A stretch of 35,165 bases of DNA, from the NCBI GenBank assembly GCA_003249025.1, contig QBMH01000026.1, forward strand, positions 1 to 35,165, in the 5' to 3' direction. The notes beneath the pieces were generated by a model. That model had not been told where the DNA came from. It was given only the letters and a program-made list of their open reading frames with translations, and did not search any database. The position numbers and the translations under genes are program-made. The stretch is from Leptolyngbya sp. Lineage in GTDB: Bacteria; Cyanobacteriota; Cyanobacteriia; Leptolyngbyales; Leptolyngbyaceae. Position 1 is the stretch's first letter, and every line of letters starts with the position of its first letter. Shown in pieces: positions 24,461-32,211 of this stretch.

Positions 24461-27049
24461 TTAAACAGCCGCTTGTTGTCTCTGGTAAAGCGACCAGTAC
24501 AATCCCTTGCTCTTAAGCAGATCATCATGAGTGCCCTTTTCTACCAGCACCCCTTTTTCTAGCACTAAAATTAAATCTGCTTTTTTCAATGGTGCAAATC
24601 GGTGAGCAATCAGAAAAACGGTGCGATTCGCTGAAACCCGCTGCAAACTTTGCAAAACTTGCTGCTCAGTTTCACTATCTAAAGCACTCGTTGCTTCATC
24701 AAGCACTAAAATTGGAGCCTGTGAAAGAAACAGGCGCGCCAGCGCTAATCGCTGCCGTTGCCCACCAGACAGGGCTGTCCCTCTTTCTCCAATATTGGTT
24801 TCATACCCATGAACTTGATCACTAATAAAGTCATGGGCAGCCGCTAAGCGAGCTGCTTCAACCACCTGTTCGGCGGTCACATTAGGATTTCCAAGACTGA
24901 TATTGTCAAAAATAGTGCCATTAAACATGAAATCTTCTTGCAGCACTACCCCAATTTGCTGACGCAAGGAAACCAAGTCAGCACTTTTAATATCAAATCC
25001 ATCTACTAAAATGCGTCCAGATTCCGCTGGATAAAGCCGCTGAATTATTTTAGAAAGAGTACTTTTTCCAGACCCGCTTCGACCCACTACTCCTACGAGC
25101 ATTCCTGGCTCAACCGTAAAGGAAATTCCGCGTAATACAGGTTCCTGATTGGGGTTATACCGAAAAAAGACTTGATCAAACATAACTTGCCCTTGTAGGG
25201 GTGGCAAGACTAAACCAGTGCCTGCTTCGGTTTCGGGAGCAGTGTTAAGAATATCGCCAATGCGATCGACTGAAAGCAGGACTTGCTGAAGCGTTTGCCA
25301 AAGCTGAATTAATCGCAGCAAAGGTCCCGTCATGCGACCCGACAGCATTTGAAAGGCAACCAGTTGACCAATCGTCAGCTTTTGCTCAATCACTAGCTTT
25401 GCCCCAAACCACAGGATAAGCACAGAAGAAAGTTTAGTGAGGAAGTCCGCAATGTTGCCGCTGATGTTAGAAGTCGTTGAGGCTTTGAAACTGGTGCGGA
25501 TGAATCTGGCAAATAATCCTTCCCATCGTTCTCTCGAAACTGGCTCTGCCGTATGGGCTTTAACAGAGTGAATGCCAGTTACCGTTTCAACTAAAAATGA
25601 CTGACTATCAGCACTGCGGTTGAAGCTCTCATTGAGCCATCCTCGCAAAATTGGGGTTGCAATGATAGTAAGCGCCGCAAATAGAGGTAATACTGACAAT
25701 GCAACCCACGTTAGGGTAACGCTGTAATAAAACATGACCGTTAAATAAACGCTGGCAAAAATTGCGTCTAAAACAACCGTCATTGCAGTGCCTGTGAGGA
25801 AGCTGCGAATATTTTCTAGCTCTTGTACTCGTGCAACCGTATCACCAACGCGTCGTGCTTCAAAGTAAGACAAGGGCAGCCTCATCAGATGCCGAAAAAG
25901 TTGGGCAGAAAGGCTCAGGTCTAACCGCCGCGCAGTATGGGTAAAGACGAACAAGCGCAGCGCTCCCAGAAACCCTTCAAAAAAGCCCACTGCCAAGAGA
26001 GCAAATGCCATCACGTCTAGGGTGGAGAGGCTGCCCTGCACCATGACTTTATCGATGACAACCTGCGTAATGACTGGACCTGCTAAACCCAAAATTTGTA
26101 GGGTGAATGATGCTAGCAACACCTCACTGAGCAGGCGGCGATATCTCCAGACGGCTGGCAAGAACCAAGATAAACCAAAGCGTTCTTGCTTCTGGATGGT
26201 TTCAATTTGCCACAGTTGACCATCCCAAACTGTTTGAATGATGGAGCGGGGAATGCTTTCACAGGTTTTATTAGGATTGAGAGGGTCTGCAACAATCAGG
26301 CGATCGCCCTTCGTGCTATAGACCACCACCCAATGAGCCGATCCTTTAGAGCTATTGTTTTGAAACGTTGACGATGCGGTATCTTGGTCTTGCCACATCA
26401 TCAGGATGGGATACTCTAACCGCCGCAATCCGGTCCAATCAATCCCTTGGCTACTGCGTAAATCAATATGACGTAACTGCAACCCTACTTTTTCAGCCGC
26501 TTCAATCACATCGGCTGGCCGTTGACTCGACAGTTGCCGTTGCACCCAGTCCAAACTGGTAGAAATTTGCAAATGATTGGCTGCCATAGTTAGGCAGGCA
26601 GCAGGAGTATTTACGGCTGCCACAAAAGGAAAGCCAGAAACAGCCTGAGGGGAATCATCTGTTTTAGGCTGTAGACGGATGCGGTGAGATGCCCAGTAGC
26701 TCTCCAACGCTGGAGTTGCGATCGCCTGCCATAGATCGGTTCGCCAACTGACCAAAACCACATCCTTCTCTGCCGCCCTTGCCTTCCAAGCACCCGGCAA
26801 CTCCAGCAAATCTCCCACCCAGTCTCCCGCTTTTAGAATGACAGACTGCTCATCCTCAGGCACTAAACGCACCTTACCCTTCAGCACATAACTATGCATT
26901 CCAGGAGAATCAGTTGCCCAAATCACTTCTCCCAGCCCATAGCGACGAACTTCTGCTTGCTGCTTAAGCTGAACCTGTTGGTCTGCATTTAGCAAGCTAA
27001 GCGGTGGAGAATTCCAAGGCAGATTGGTAGTGAGATCAGTTGCAATCAT
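24461..27049 (-). CDS. Type I secretion ABC exporter with cNMP-like and inactive C39-like domains
   Basis: 862 residues. Order: degenerate cyclic-nucleotide-binding-like beta-barrel (about 15-120, GKVRLVPEDEQSVILKAGDW); C39 peptidase-like domain (about 140-280); six-helix ABC membrane domain (about 300-590); nucleotide-binding domain with Walker A GRSGSGKST (656-664), LSGGQRQR (760-767), Walker B ILVLDEAT (780-787) and H-loop H816. In the C39-like domain the catalytic Cys position is Thr148 (NTPAACL), although His239 and Asp255 are kept. It therefore probably docks substrate without cleaving a leader, as in HlyB. AGGAA lies 6 nt before the ATG. It is downstream of the PPIase and upstream of the giant adhesin, both on the same strand, so the adhesin is the likely cargo. 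A HlyD partner and TolC must be encoded elsewhere. Confidence 0.9.
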   Translation of the reverse strand: MIATDLTTNLPWNSPPLSLLNADQQVQLKQQAEVRRYGLGEVIWATDSPGMHSYVLKGKVRLVPEDEQSVILKAGDWVGDLLELPGAWKARAAEKDVVLVSWRTDLWQAIATPALESYWASHRIRLQPKTDDSPQAVSGFPFVAAVNTPAACLTMAANHLQISTSLDWVQRQLSSQRPADVIEAAEKVGLQLRHIDLRSSQGIDWTGLRRLEYPILMMWQDQDTASSTFQNNSSKGSAHWVVVYSTKGDRLIVADPLNPNKTCESIPRSIIQTVWDGQLWQIETIQKQERFGLSWFLPAVWRYRRLLSEVLLASFTLQILGLAGPVITQVVIDKVMVQGSLSTLDVMAFALLAVGFFEGFLGALRLFVFTHTARRLDLSLSAQLFRHLMRLPLSYFEARRVGDTVARVQELENIRSFLTGTAMTVVLDAIFASVYLTVMFYYSVTLTWVALSVLPLFAALTIIATPILRGWLNESFNRSADSQSFLVETVTGIHSVKAHTAEPVSRERWEGLFARFIRTSFKASTTSNISGNIADFLTKLSSVLILWFGAKLVIEQKLTIGQLVAFQMLSGRMTGPLLRLIQLWQTLQQVLLSVDRIGDILNTAPETEAGTGLVLPPLQGQVMFDQVFFRYNPNQEPVLRGISFTVEPGMLVGVVGRSGSGKSTLSKIIQRLYPAESGRILVDGFDIKSADLVSLRQQIGVVLQEDFMFNGTIFDNISLGNPNVTAEQVVEAARLAAAHDFISDQVHGYETNIGERGTALSGGQRQRLALARLFLSQAPILVLDEATSALDSETEQQVLQSLQRVSANRTVFLIAHRFAPLKKADLILVLEKGVLVEKGTHDDLLKSKGLYWSLYQRQQAAV

Positions 27050-27165
27050 TGAGGGTTCCTGGACTAACGCGTTTAAGGGGTGGGGATAACCGAACTTCGC
27101 AAGACATCAACAGCGCTACTCTAGCAAATGGATCAAATCAAATGGATACTGGAAAACTCAGGGTG

Positions 27166-27951
27166 TTATTCATTTACTTGAAGCTTAACCGTCATCGCTT
27201 GGATTTTTTCAGTTAGCCATCGTTCAAACAGTTCACCTTGCATCGTTTGCTTGAGTTGGGCATCCTCCAAGGTCGCAGGCAGAAATTGTTCAACGCGAAA
27301 AATTGCCCAGTAACTCTCAATCGGTAAAGGACCTACTACACTTCCCGGCTCAACCGAATCAAGCGCCGACCTTAACACATCGGGCATGGTGCCACGACTC
27401 ACGGGTCCCATCATGCCATTAGCAACCCGCTCATCCGCCTTAGAGTATTCGCGAGCAAGTTGCTCAAAACTACCGCCTTCAGCAATTTGGGTATGCAGTT
27501 CTTCTGCCATTTCCTTGCTTTCTACCACAATGCGCGATAGGACAATTCGATCGAGCATTAGCTTTCGTTCAATAAAATGCTCTTGCAGACGAGGTTCGGT
27601 CACCTGAGCCTTGAGTTTTTCAAGCTTAAAGCTATTTTTGATTTGATCGTGAAATAAATCATAGGTTGTGCCATTCCGCACGAGCCAATCTTGAAACGAC
27701 TGCTGATCGGTCAATTGATTTTGCAACCGGAAATCAACCGATGCTTGTTCCACCGCAGCGGGGTTAATCTCCAACCCTTCGCGAGTGTCTAACTCTTGTT
27801 CTAAAACATACTGGCGCAAAACATCTCCAATAAATCCTTGTAATTTTCCGCCCATTTGCAGATAGCGTAAACATTGCCTCAGCGAAAGGGGCTTTTCGTC
27901 AACAATGAGGAGTGCGTTTGTTTCTGTGACGTTTGCGACGTTTGCTTCCAT
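27166..27951 (-). CDS. Parvulin-type peptidyl-prolyl cis-trans isomerase (SurA/PrsA-like)
   Basis: 261 residues with no signal peptide. A helical N-terminal SurA-N-like region (about 1-130: LSLRQCLRYLQMGGKLQGFI, QLTDQQSFQDWLVRNG) precedes a parvulin/rotamase domain (about 130-230). That domain contains LSRIVVESKEMAEELHTQIA, EGGSFEQLAREYSKADERVA, MGPVSRGTMPDVLRSALDSV, and GPLPIESYWAIFRVEQF. A short helical tail closes it. The catalytic rotamase core is recognisable but lacks the usual first-strand HILV histidine (here DRIVLSRIVV), so isomerase activity may be reduced. It is 116 bp upstream of the ABC exporter on the same strand. With no export signal it would act in the cytosol, perhaps holding the adhesin unfolded before export. 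That role is inference. Confidence 0.85.
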   Translation of the reverse strand: MEANVANVTETNALLIVDEKPLSLRQCLRYLQMGGKLQGFIGDVLRQYVLEQELDTREGLEINPAAVEQASVDFRLQNQLTDQQSFQDWLVRNGTTYDLFHDQIKNSFKLEKLKAQVTEPRLQEHFIERKLMLDRIVLSRIVVESKEMAEELHTQIAEGGSFEQLAREYSKADERVANGMMGPVSRGTMPDVLRSALDSVEPGSVVGPLPIESYWAIFRVEQFLPATLEDAQLKQTMQGELFERWLTEKIQAMTVKLQVNE

Positions 27952-28355
27952 GAATCTCTAACTCTGAATATTTTTTGAGGACTGTCTCGTCTGAAATTAT
28001 CGCTTTTTCCTGAAGGTTTTTTGCAAACTGTAAGATTTGGTGATAACTGAAGTAAGACGCAGATAGCTAAGATCGTCAACCGATAGATTGCTGTTGGATG
28101 GTCGAATCCTTGAAAATTCTAGCCTACATAATGCTGAGAAGAGGGATTAAGGGCACGATCGCCTGCCCATCTTCTAAAATGTCAATCATACATTTGTCCG
28201 AAAATGTAACAACTTTGAAACATTTAGGACGCGATCGCGTCCTTGACTCATCTCAAAAATTAAATAGATCTGGAATCCGACCGGGGAACCGGGGTTTATG
28301 GCATGATCTAAACAGCGATTATGTAATTTAGATAGCAGAAAGGAATTAATCGGTT
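27952..28355. promoter_or_regulatory. Divergent intergenic region between the PPIase and peroxiredoxin genes
   Basis: 404 bp without a credible gene, presumably holding both divergent promoters. It contains an 18-bp perfect palindrome centred on HIP1 (28226-28243) and a doubled ACCGGGGA/ACCGGGG at about 28280-28294. No terminator or tRNA is seen. Confidence 0.45.
28226..28243. repeat. 18-bp perfect palindrome centred on HIP1
   Basis: AGGACGCGATCGCGTCCT is its own reverse complement. Its centre is the HIP1 octamer GCGATCGC, and the symmetry extends five bases to each side. It lies 113 bp upstream of the peroxiredoxin ATG. Confidence 0.7.
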
Positions 28356-28991
28356 ATGGCTCTCTACCTTGGCGATACAGTGCCCAACTTTACCCAGCAA
28401 TCCTCCGAAGGAGAGATTAACTTCTACGATTGGGCAGCAGATAGCTGGGTTGTGCTTTTTTCTCACCCTGCCGACTACACGCCCGTTTGCACCACTGAGC
28501 TTGGCGAAGTCGCTAAACTCAAGCCTGAGTTTGACAAGCGAAATGTTAAGGTCATTGCTCTCAGTGTAGATGATGCAACCTCTCATGCTGGTTGGATTGG
28601 AGATATCAATGAAACTCAAAAAACGACTGTAAACTATCCAATTCTGGCAGATGCGGATAAGAAAGTGTCAGACCTGTATGACATGATTCATCCCAATGCG
28701 AATGCAAAGGTGACCGTGCGTACCGTTTTTGTAATTGACCCTAGTAAGAAACTCAGGTTGAGCCTGACCTATCCTCCTAGTGCAGGTCGCAACTTTGATG
28801 AAATTTTGCGGGTAATTGACTCGCTGCAATTGACCGACAATTACAGTGTGGCAACTCCAGCCAACTGGAAAGATGGGGATGATGTCGTCGTCGTGCCTAC
28901 GATTCCTACGGAGGAAGCGAGACAGAAGTTTCCTAAGGGTGTGACTGAAATCAAGCCCTATTTGCGTACCACTCCCCAACCTAACAAGTAA
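28356..28991 (+). CDS. 1-Cys peroxiredoxin (Prx6 type)
   Basis: 211 residues. Thiol peroxidase reducing H2O2 and organic hydroperoxides, probably cytosolic. The peroxidatic motif is HPADYTPVCTTELGE, with the single cysteine of the protein at C45. Thr42 and the arginine in VRTVFVID complete the family active site. There is no resolving cysteine, and the extended C-terminal domain (KDGDDVVVVPTIPTEEARQK) is typical of the Prx6/1-Cys group rather than AhpC. It is monocistronic, with its own T-run terminator. A GAAAGGAATT sequence before the ATG is a plausible ribosome-binding site. It is divergent from the PPIase gene. Confidence 0.95.
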   Translation: MALYLGDTVPNFTQQSSEGEINFYDWAADSWVVLFSHPADYTPVCTTELGEVAKLKPEFDKRNVKVIALSVDDATSHAGWIGDINETQKTTVNYPILADADKKVSDLYDMIHPNANAKVTVRTVFVIDPSKKLRLSLTYPPSAGRNFDEILRVIDSLQLTDNYSVATPANWKDGDDVVVVPTIPTEEARQKFPKGVTEIKPYLRTTPQPNK

Positions 28992-29022
28992 CTAGCTCAG
29001 CGAATCAGGCGATTTAAGCAAA

Positions 29023-29049
29023 AGGGAGATGTTGATCATCTCCTTTTTT
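29023..29049 (+). terminator. Rho-independent terminator of the peroxiredoxin gene
   Basis: GGAGATG (29025-29031), loop TTGAT, then CATCTCC (29037-29043), followed by TTTTTT. It starts about 32 bp past the stop codon. Confidence 0.85.
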
Positions 29050-29132
29050 GTTGAGATGTGGAAAAGGTGGGCGATCGCCTTACCCGTTTTGGGAAGCAGG
29101 CTACATCGTGCGATCGCGCCGTCCTCCTAACC

Positions 29133-29828
29133 CTATCCCCGCAACTCATCCAGCTTAGTCCGCACCGTTTGAACGTCCTGCCACATTAACCATTTAGGCT
29201 GCCCAACCTCCCGCGATTGGTTTCTGAGCAGATATGCCGGGTGAAAGATTGGCATATAGAAACGCCCTTCCTGCTCAATCCACTGTCCCCGGACTTTAGT
29301 AATTCCCTGCTTAATACCCAGCAAATTTAATAGGGCAACTTTTCCGGTGAGTAAAATGATTTTGGGATCGACCAACCGAATTTGCTCCAGTAGATAGCCT
29401 TTGCAAGCTGCCGCCTCCGCTGGTTTTGGATCGCGATTTTCGGGCGGACGGCACTTCACCACATTACAAATAAACACATCTTGATCTCGCGTTAGCTTAA
29501 CGGATGCCAAAATTTTGTCGAGCAGTTCGCCCGATCGCCCCACAAACGGTCGTCCGGTCGCATCCTCAGTCTGCCCTGGACCTTCCCCCACAATCATGAT
29601 GTCAGCCTTTAAATTGCCTTCTCCCACCACCGCATTCGTGCGGGTATGCCCAAGCTCACAGCGATAACAGCGGTTACAATGCTGTTGCATTGCATCCATC
29701 GTGGCGTAGGTTCCTACAGGAATCGGGACTTTGGCATCGGTAGGGATTTGCTCCGGGTCAATTGTGAGTGGAGGTGCATCTAAGATGTTGGATAAATTGA
29801 ATAGGTCGATCTGGTTTTCAGCAGTCAT
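29133..29828 (-). CDS. Family-4 uracil-DNA glycosylase
   Basis: 231 residues. Removes uracil from DNA in base-excision repair. The Fe-S cluster ligands match family 4: C54-x2-C57 (CNRCYRCELG) and C126-x15-C142 (VKCRPPENRDPKPAEAAAC). Catalytic motif 1 is VGEGPGQTEDATGRPFVG. The DNA-intercalating motif 2 is HPAYLLR near the C-terminus. About 40 N-terminal residues precede the first cysteine and are variable in the family. The ATG at 29828 faces the divergent phosphoribosyltransferase gene, with about 90 bp between the starts. Confidence 0.93.
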   Translation of the reverse strand: MTAENQIDLFNLSNILDAPPLTIDPEQIPTDAKVPIPVGTYATMDAMQQHCNRCYRCELGHTRTNAVVGEGNLKADIMIVGEGPGQTEDATGRPFVGRSGELLDKILASVKLTRDQDVFICNVVKCRPPENRDPKPAEAAACKGYLLEQIRLVDPKIILLTGKVALLNLLGIKQGITKVRGQWIEQEGRFYMPIFHPAYLLRNQSREVGQPKWLMWQDVQTVRTKLDELRG

Positions 29829-29921
29829 GACGGTGGAAAATGATTTGATACCTTTGGGCTAGCGTAGGACAGGTCTGAGAATTTTTCTAGTGTCAGCCGA
29901 CAGATTCAAGAGAATTCAGGC

Positions 29922-30662
29922 ATGATGAAGAAAATCCCACTATCAGTTGCTGGGGTCGCCATGTCTTCTAATTTACCGTCTCCACGTTCAGATTCAACGG
30001 TTTTTGCAAATCGGCTGGAGGCAGGTGAGCGTTTAGCCGAAGCGGTTTTGGCTGTGGTGGAGGCTCACACAAGTCGCGATCGCGAAGCTGAAGTAGCCCC
30101 TCGTTTTGTAGTTTATGCGTTACCTAGGGGCGGCATTACGGTCGCAGATCCGATCGCCCAAGCGCTGCATTGTCCACTAGATGTAATCGTGGCAAAGAAA
30201 ATTACTCGCCCTGAAAACCCAGAACTCGCGATCGGTGCTGTCACATCCAATGGGCATGTATTGTGGTCAACTCAAGGGCAATCCCTCTCTTCCGACCTAG
30301 ATGAACTGCTGTTACAACAAACACAGAAGCGTGCCCAAGCTCAATGGGATCAATTGGCACCGTTCAGTCCTCAAGTTGATCCAGCGGGAACGATCGCGCT
30401 GATTGTGGATGATGGAATTGCTACAGGAATGACAATGGCAGTGGCAGCCCAATCTCTGCGCGCCAGAAATCCGGCTGAGATTTGGATCTGCGTTCCCGTT
30501 GTTCCGCCAGAAATTTTGCCCTATCTGCAAACTTGGAGCGATCGCGCGATCGTGTTAGCAACTCCTCAACCGTTTCACAGTGTCAGCCGATTTTATAAAG
30601 AGTTTCCCCAAGTTGAGATGGAGGAAGCGATCGAGTGTTTAAGGAAGAGGGAAGAGGGGTAA
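29922..30662 (+). CDS. Phosphoribosyltransferase-domain protein
   Basis: 246 residues. Type I PRTase fold. The PRPP-binding loop is IALIVDDGIATGMTM (hydrophobic strand, two acidic residues, GxATG), and an early ALPRGGITVADPIA forms the PPi loop region. KKITRPENPELAIGAV is characteristic of the small family often found as predicted phosphoribosyltransferases. The substrate base is not known, so I give no symbol. ATGs at 29922, 29925 and 29961 are all possible; family N-termini resemble STVFANRLEAGERLAEAV, which favours 29961. The 3' end runs into a GGGAAGAG-type repeat (30648-30676) that also encodes the terminal KREEG. Confidence 0.85.
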   Translation: MMKKIPLSVAGVAMSSNLPSPRSDSTVFANRLEAGERLAEAVLAVVEAHTSRDREAEVAPRFVVYALPRGGITVADPIAQALHCPLDVIVAKKITRPENPELAIGAVTSNGHVLWSTQGQSLSSDLDELLLQQTQKRAQAQWDQLAPFSPQVDPAGTIALIVDDGIATGMTMAVAAQSLRARNPAEIWICVPVVPPEILPYLQTWSDRAIVLATPQPFHSVSRFYKEFPQVEMEEAIECLRKREEG

Positions 30663-30676
30663 GGGAAGAGGGAAGA
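30648..30676. repeat. GGGAAGAG direct repeats across a stop codon
   Basis: GAAGAGGGAAGAGGGGTAA, then GGGAAGAGGGAAGAGC: about four GGGAAGA-like units. The phosphoribosyltransferase stop codon lies inside the array, so the last codons of that gene come from the repeat. Confidence 0.5.
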
Positions 30677-30760
30677 GCTTGGGTAGTTGCCCTTTTCTTT
30701 TGGGTCTAGCCAATTTCTGCTGCCTGCATTATCCTACAAGGTAGTTTTGGGAAAGTTTGC

Positions 30761-31066
30761 ATGAGACGATGGCGTGATTTGTGGGCTGGGCTGGAGATGA
30801 CTAGCCGATACAATCCTCCTCAACTGGTGGAAGCGGCAATGTTGGGTTTGTCGCTGGCGCTGTGTGCAGCATGGTGGATTTGGCAAGATTGGCAGTATTT
30901 GACCCTGTGCCTTAGCTATCTTTTTGGCGCGATCGCGTCTATTTTGGTGCGCGAGTGTATTGTGCCTTCACCCCACACAAAGCGGGTGCGCCTCACCGCG
31001 ATCGCCTGTTTTTTAGCGCTGGCATCCGCAGCCGGATTTTATTTCTTACAAACCCATCCAGTTTAG
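30761..31066 (+). CDS. Small three-helix membrane protein, unknown
   Basis: 101 residues. Not recognised. After a basic, soluble N-terminus (MRRWRDLWAGLEMTSRYNPP) there are three hydrophobic segments: AAMLGLSLALCAAWWIW, LTLCLSYLFGAIASILV and LTAIACFLALASAAGFYFL. Basic residues between the second and third (HTKRVR) suggest a cytoplasmic loop. It lies 98 bp after the phosphoribosyltransferase gene and could share its transcript. Coding status is supported by coherent hydrophobic periodicity and HIP1 sites in frame, not by a known family. Confidence 0.6.
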   Translation: MRRWRDLWAGLEMTSRYNPPQLVEAAMLGLSLALCAAWWIWQDWQYLTLCLSYLFGAIASILVRECIVPSPHTKRVRLTAIACFLALASAAGFYFLQTHPV

Positions 31067-31122
31067 CGAACGACTATTCCCTGCGGGAAGCAAGCAACGT
31101 CGCGCGAAGTGCTATCGACCGA
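31067..31122. repeat. Dispersed palindromic repeat fragment
   Basis: A TTCCCTGCGGGAA perfect inverted repeat (TTCCC-TGC-GGGAA, near 31078-31090) is followed by GCAAGCAACGTCGCGCGAAG. This resembles the small palindromic elements common between cyanobacterial genes, and the segment inserted at 1972-2021. It lies directly after the small membrane-protein gene. It is not transposase-bearing. Confidence 0.5.
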
Positions 31123-31297
31123 TCCCATCTTTTTAGCCAGTGCATCCTGGCATACGCAAACTGAATAATACGCGAACTGATCCTGATGGGCTGTAAACCC
31201 AAATGAAAGGGATGAGAGATTCTAAGGCAGTTTTGGAACGAAAAATCAGCCTAAGTCGTCTCAAGATCTCAATACAGTTGCGCTCTGTTTGGATTCT

Positions 31298-32146
31298 ATG
31301 TTGCTAAAAAATATAAATATTCGGAGTTTGGTTTTACCTATACTGATGGTCGGATTGGCTTCTGCAATTGGCTCGATCTCTTCGGTGAATGCAGAATTAT
31401 CTCAAAACACGTCGTCCGTTACCGAAGCAGCAGTCGGTCAAGGCGGGGTTGAGCCTCATCCAACTTCGATCGCTGTGCCAACGGCTGCGATCGAATCAGT
31501 CGATTTTTCTGCTCCTTCCCAGCGAACCCTACAAAAAAACGCAGGATTTTCAGCCGATGGACGCTACTTTTTATATTTAGAAAGCTGGCGAGATTTAGGA
31601 GCCGGAATTCCCAAATCGGCGCTGCAAGTCGTGGATGTGGCAAAGAATGCCTGTGTTGAAGCCGGCTGCATTGAAACCCAATATGGTGAAGTGGATGCAG
31701 GGTTAAGTTTGGAAGTAGCGGAAAAGAACGTATCACAGCAAACTCAAACTCTACGCAAAAATCTACAGCTAGAGACTCCTATAGCGGGCACGAGTTTGCC
31801 TATCACCCAGCGATCGCGCACGCCTGATGGCACTGAGACAGCCACAGTTGATCTAGGAACAGGCACACCCCCAATGCAAATTCGATTGCAGCAAACAGCC
31901 ACGGTTTCTCCTATGTTTGGCGGCACCGCGCAAAAAGATCAGGCATTGATGCAATTACAGGTAAACTACGGCGCAAAATCAAAAGCGATCGGTTTAACTA
32001 CGCCCCAAGATTGGACAGTCGGTTTTTCCATCCGCGAAGTAGTGCTATCGCCTAATGGTAAAAATGTTGTGGTACTCCTAACCTCCACTCAACGGGCTTA
32101 TGAGGGCACTTTGGGTAAAACCCTAGTTCAAGGATTTGAGTTATGA
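31298..32146 (+). CDS. Secreted DUF2259-like protein
   Basis: About 282 residues from the ATG at 31298. The frame opens three codons earlier at a TTG, which is less likely. The N-terminal signal peptide is KNINIRSLVLPILMVGLASA with possible cleavage after VNA. A domain starting FSADGRYFLYLESWRDLGAG, followed by KSALQVVDVAKNACVE, resembles the DUF2259 predicted secreted family. Two cysteines (KNACVEAGCIE) could form a disulfide. The C-terminal half is beta-rich and ends VVLLTSTQRAYEGTLGKT, then LVQGFEL. It probably acts in the periplasm, with unknown function. The family call is from recognition of the SADGRYF block and is moderate. Confidence 0.7.
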   Translation: MLLKNINIRSLVLPILMVGLASAIGSISSVNAELSQNTSSVTEAAVGQGGVEPHPTSIAVPTAAIESVDFSAPSQRTLQKNAGFSADGRYFLYLESWRDLGAGIPKSALQVVDVAKNACVEAGCIETQYGEVDAGLSLEVAEKNVSQQTQTLRKNLQLETPIAGTSLPITQRSRTPDGTETATVDLGTGTPPMQIRLQQTATVSPMFGGTAQKDQALMQLQVNYGAKSKAIGLTTPQDWTVGFSIREVVLSPNGKNVVVLLTSTQRAYEGTLGKTLVQGFEL

Positions 32147-32179
32147 GAACAGGTTCAGGGGGACAAAAATTGAGAACTC

Positions 32180-32211
32180 ACTCCGCCCTCTGTACTCCGC
32201 CCTCTGTACTC
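32180..32211. repeat. 14-bp tandem duplication between convergent genes
   Basis: ACTCCGCCCTCTGT occurs twice without spacing (32180-32193 and 32194-32207), followed by ACTC. It sits between the DUF2259-like gene and the GH1 gene and touches the GH1 stop codon. No terminator hairpin is visible. Confidence 0.8.

Noticed and set aside
26580-26620. C152 of the ABC exporter as a functional C39 nucleophile
   Set aside because: C152 aligns with the second, non-catalytic cysteine of the C-G-x-A-C motif; the nucleophile position is Thr148.
28098-28112. tRNA-like GGTCGAATCC motif
   Set aside because: No acceptor, D or anticodon stem can be built around it.
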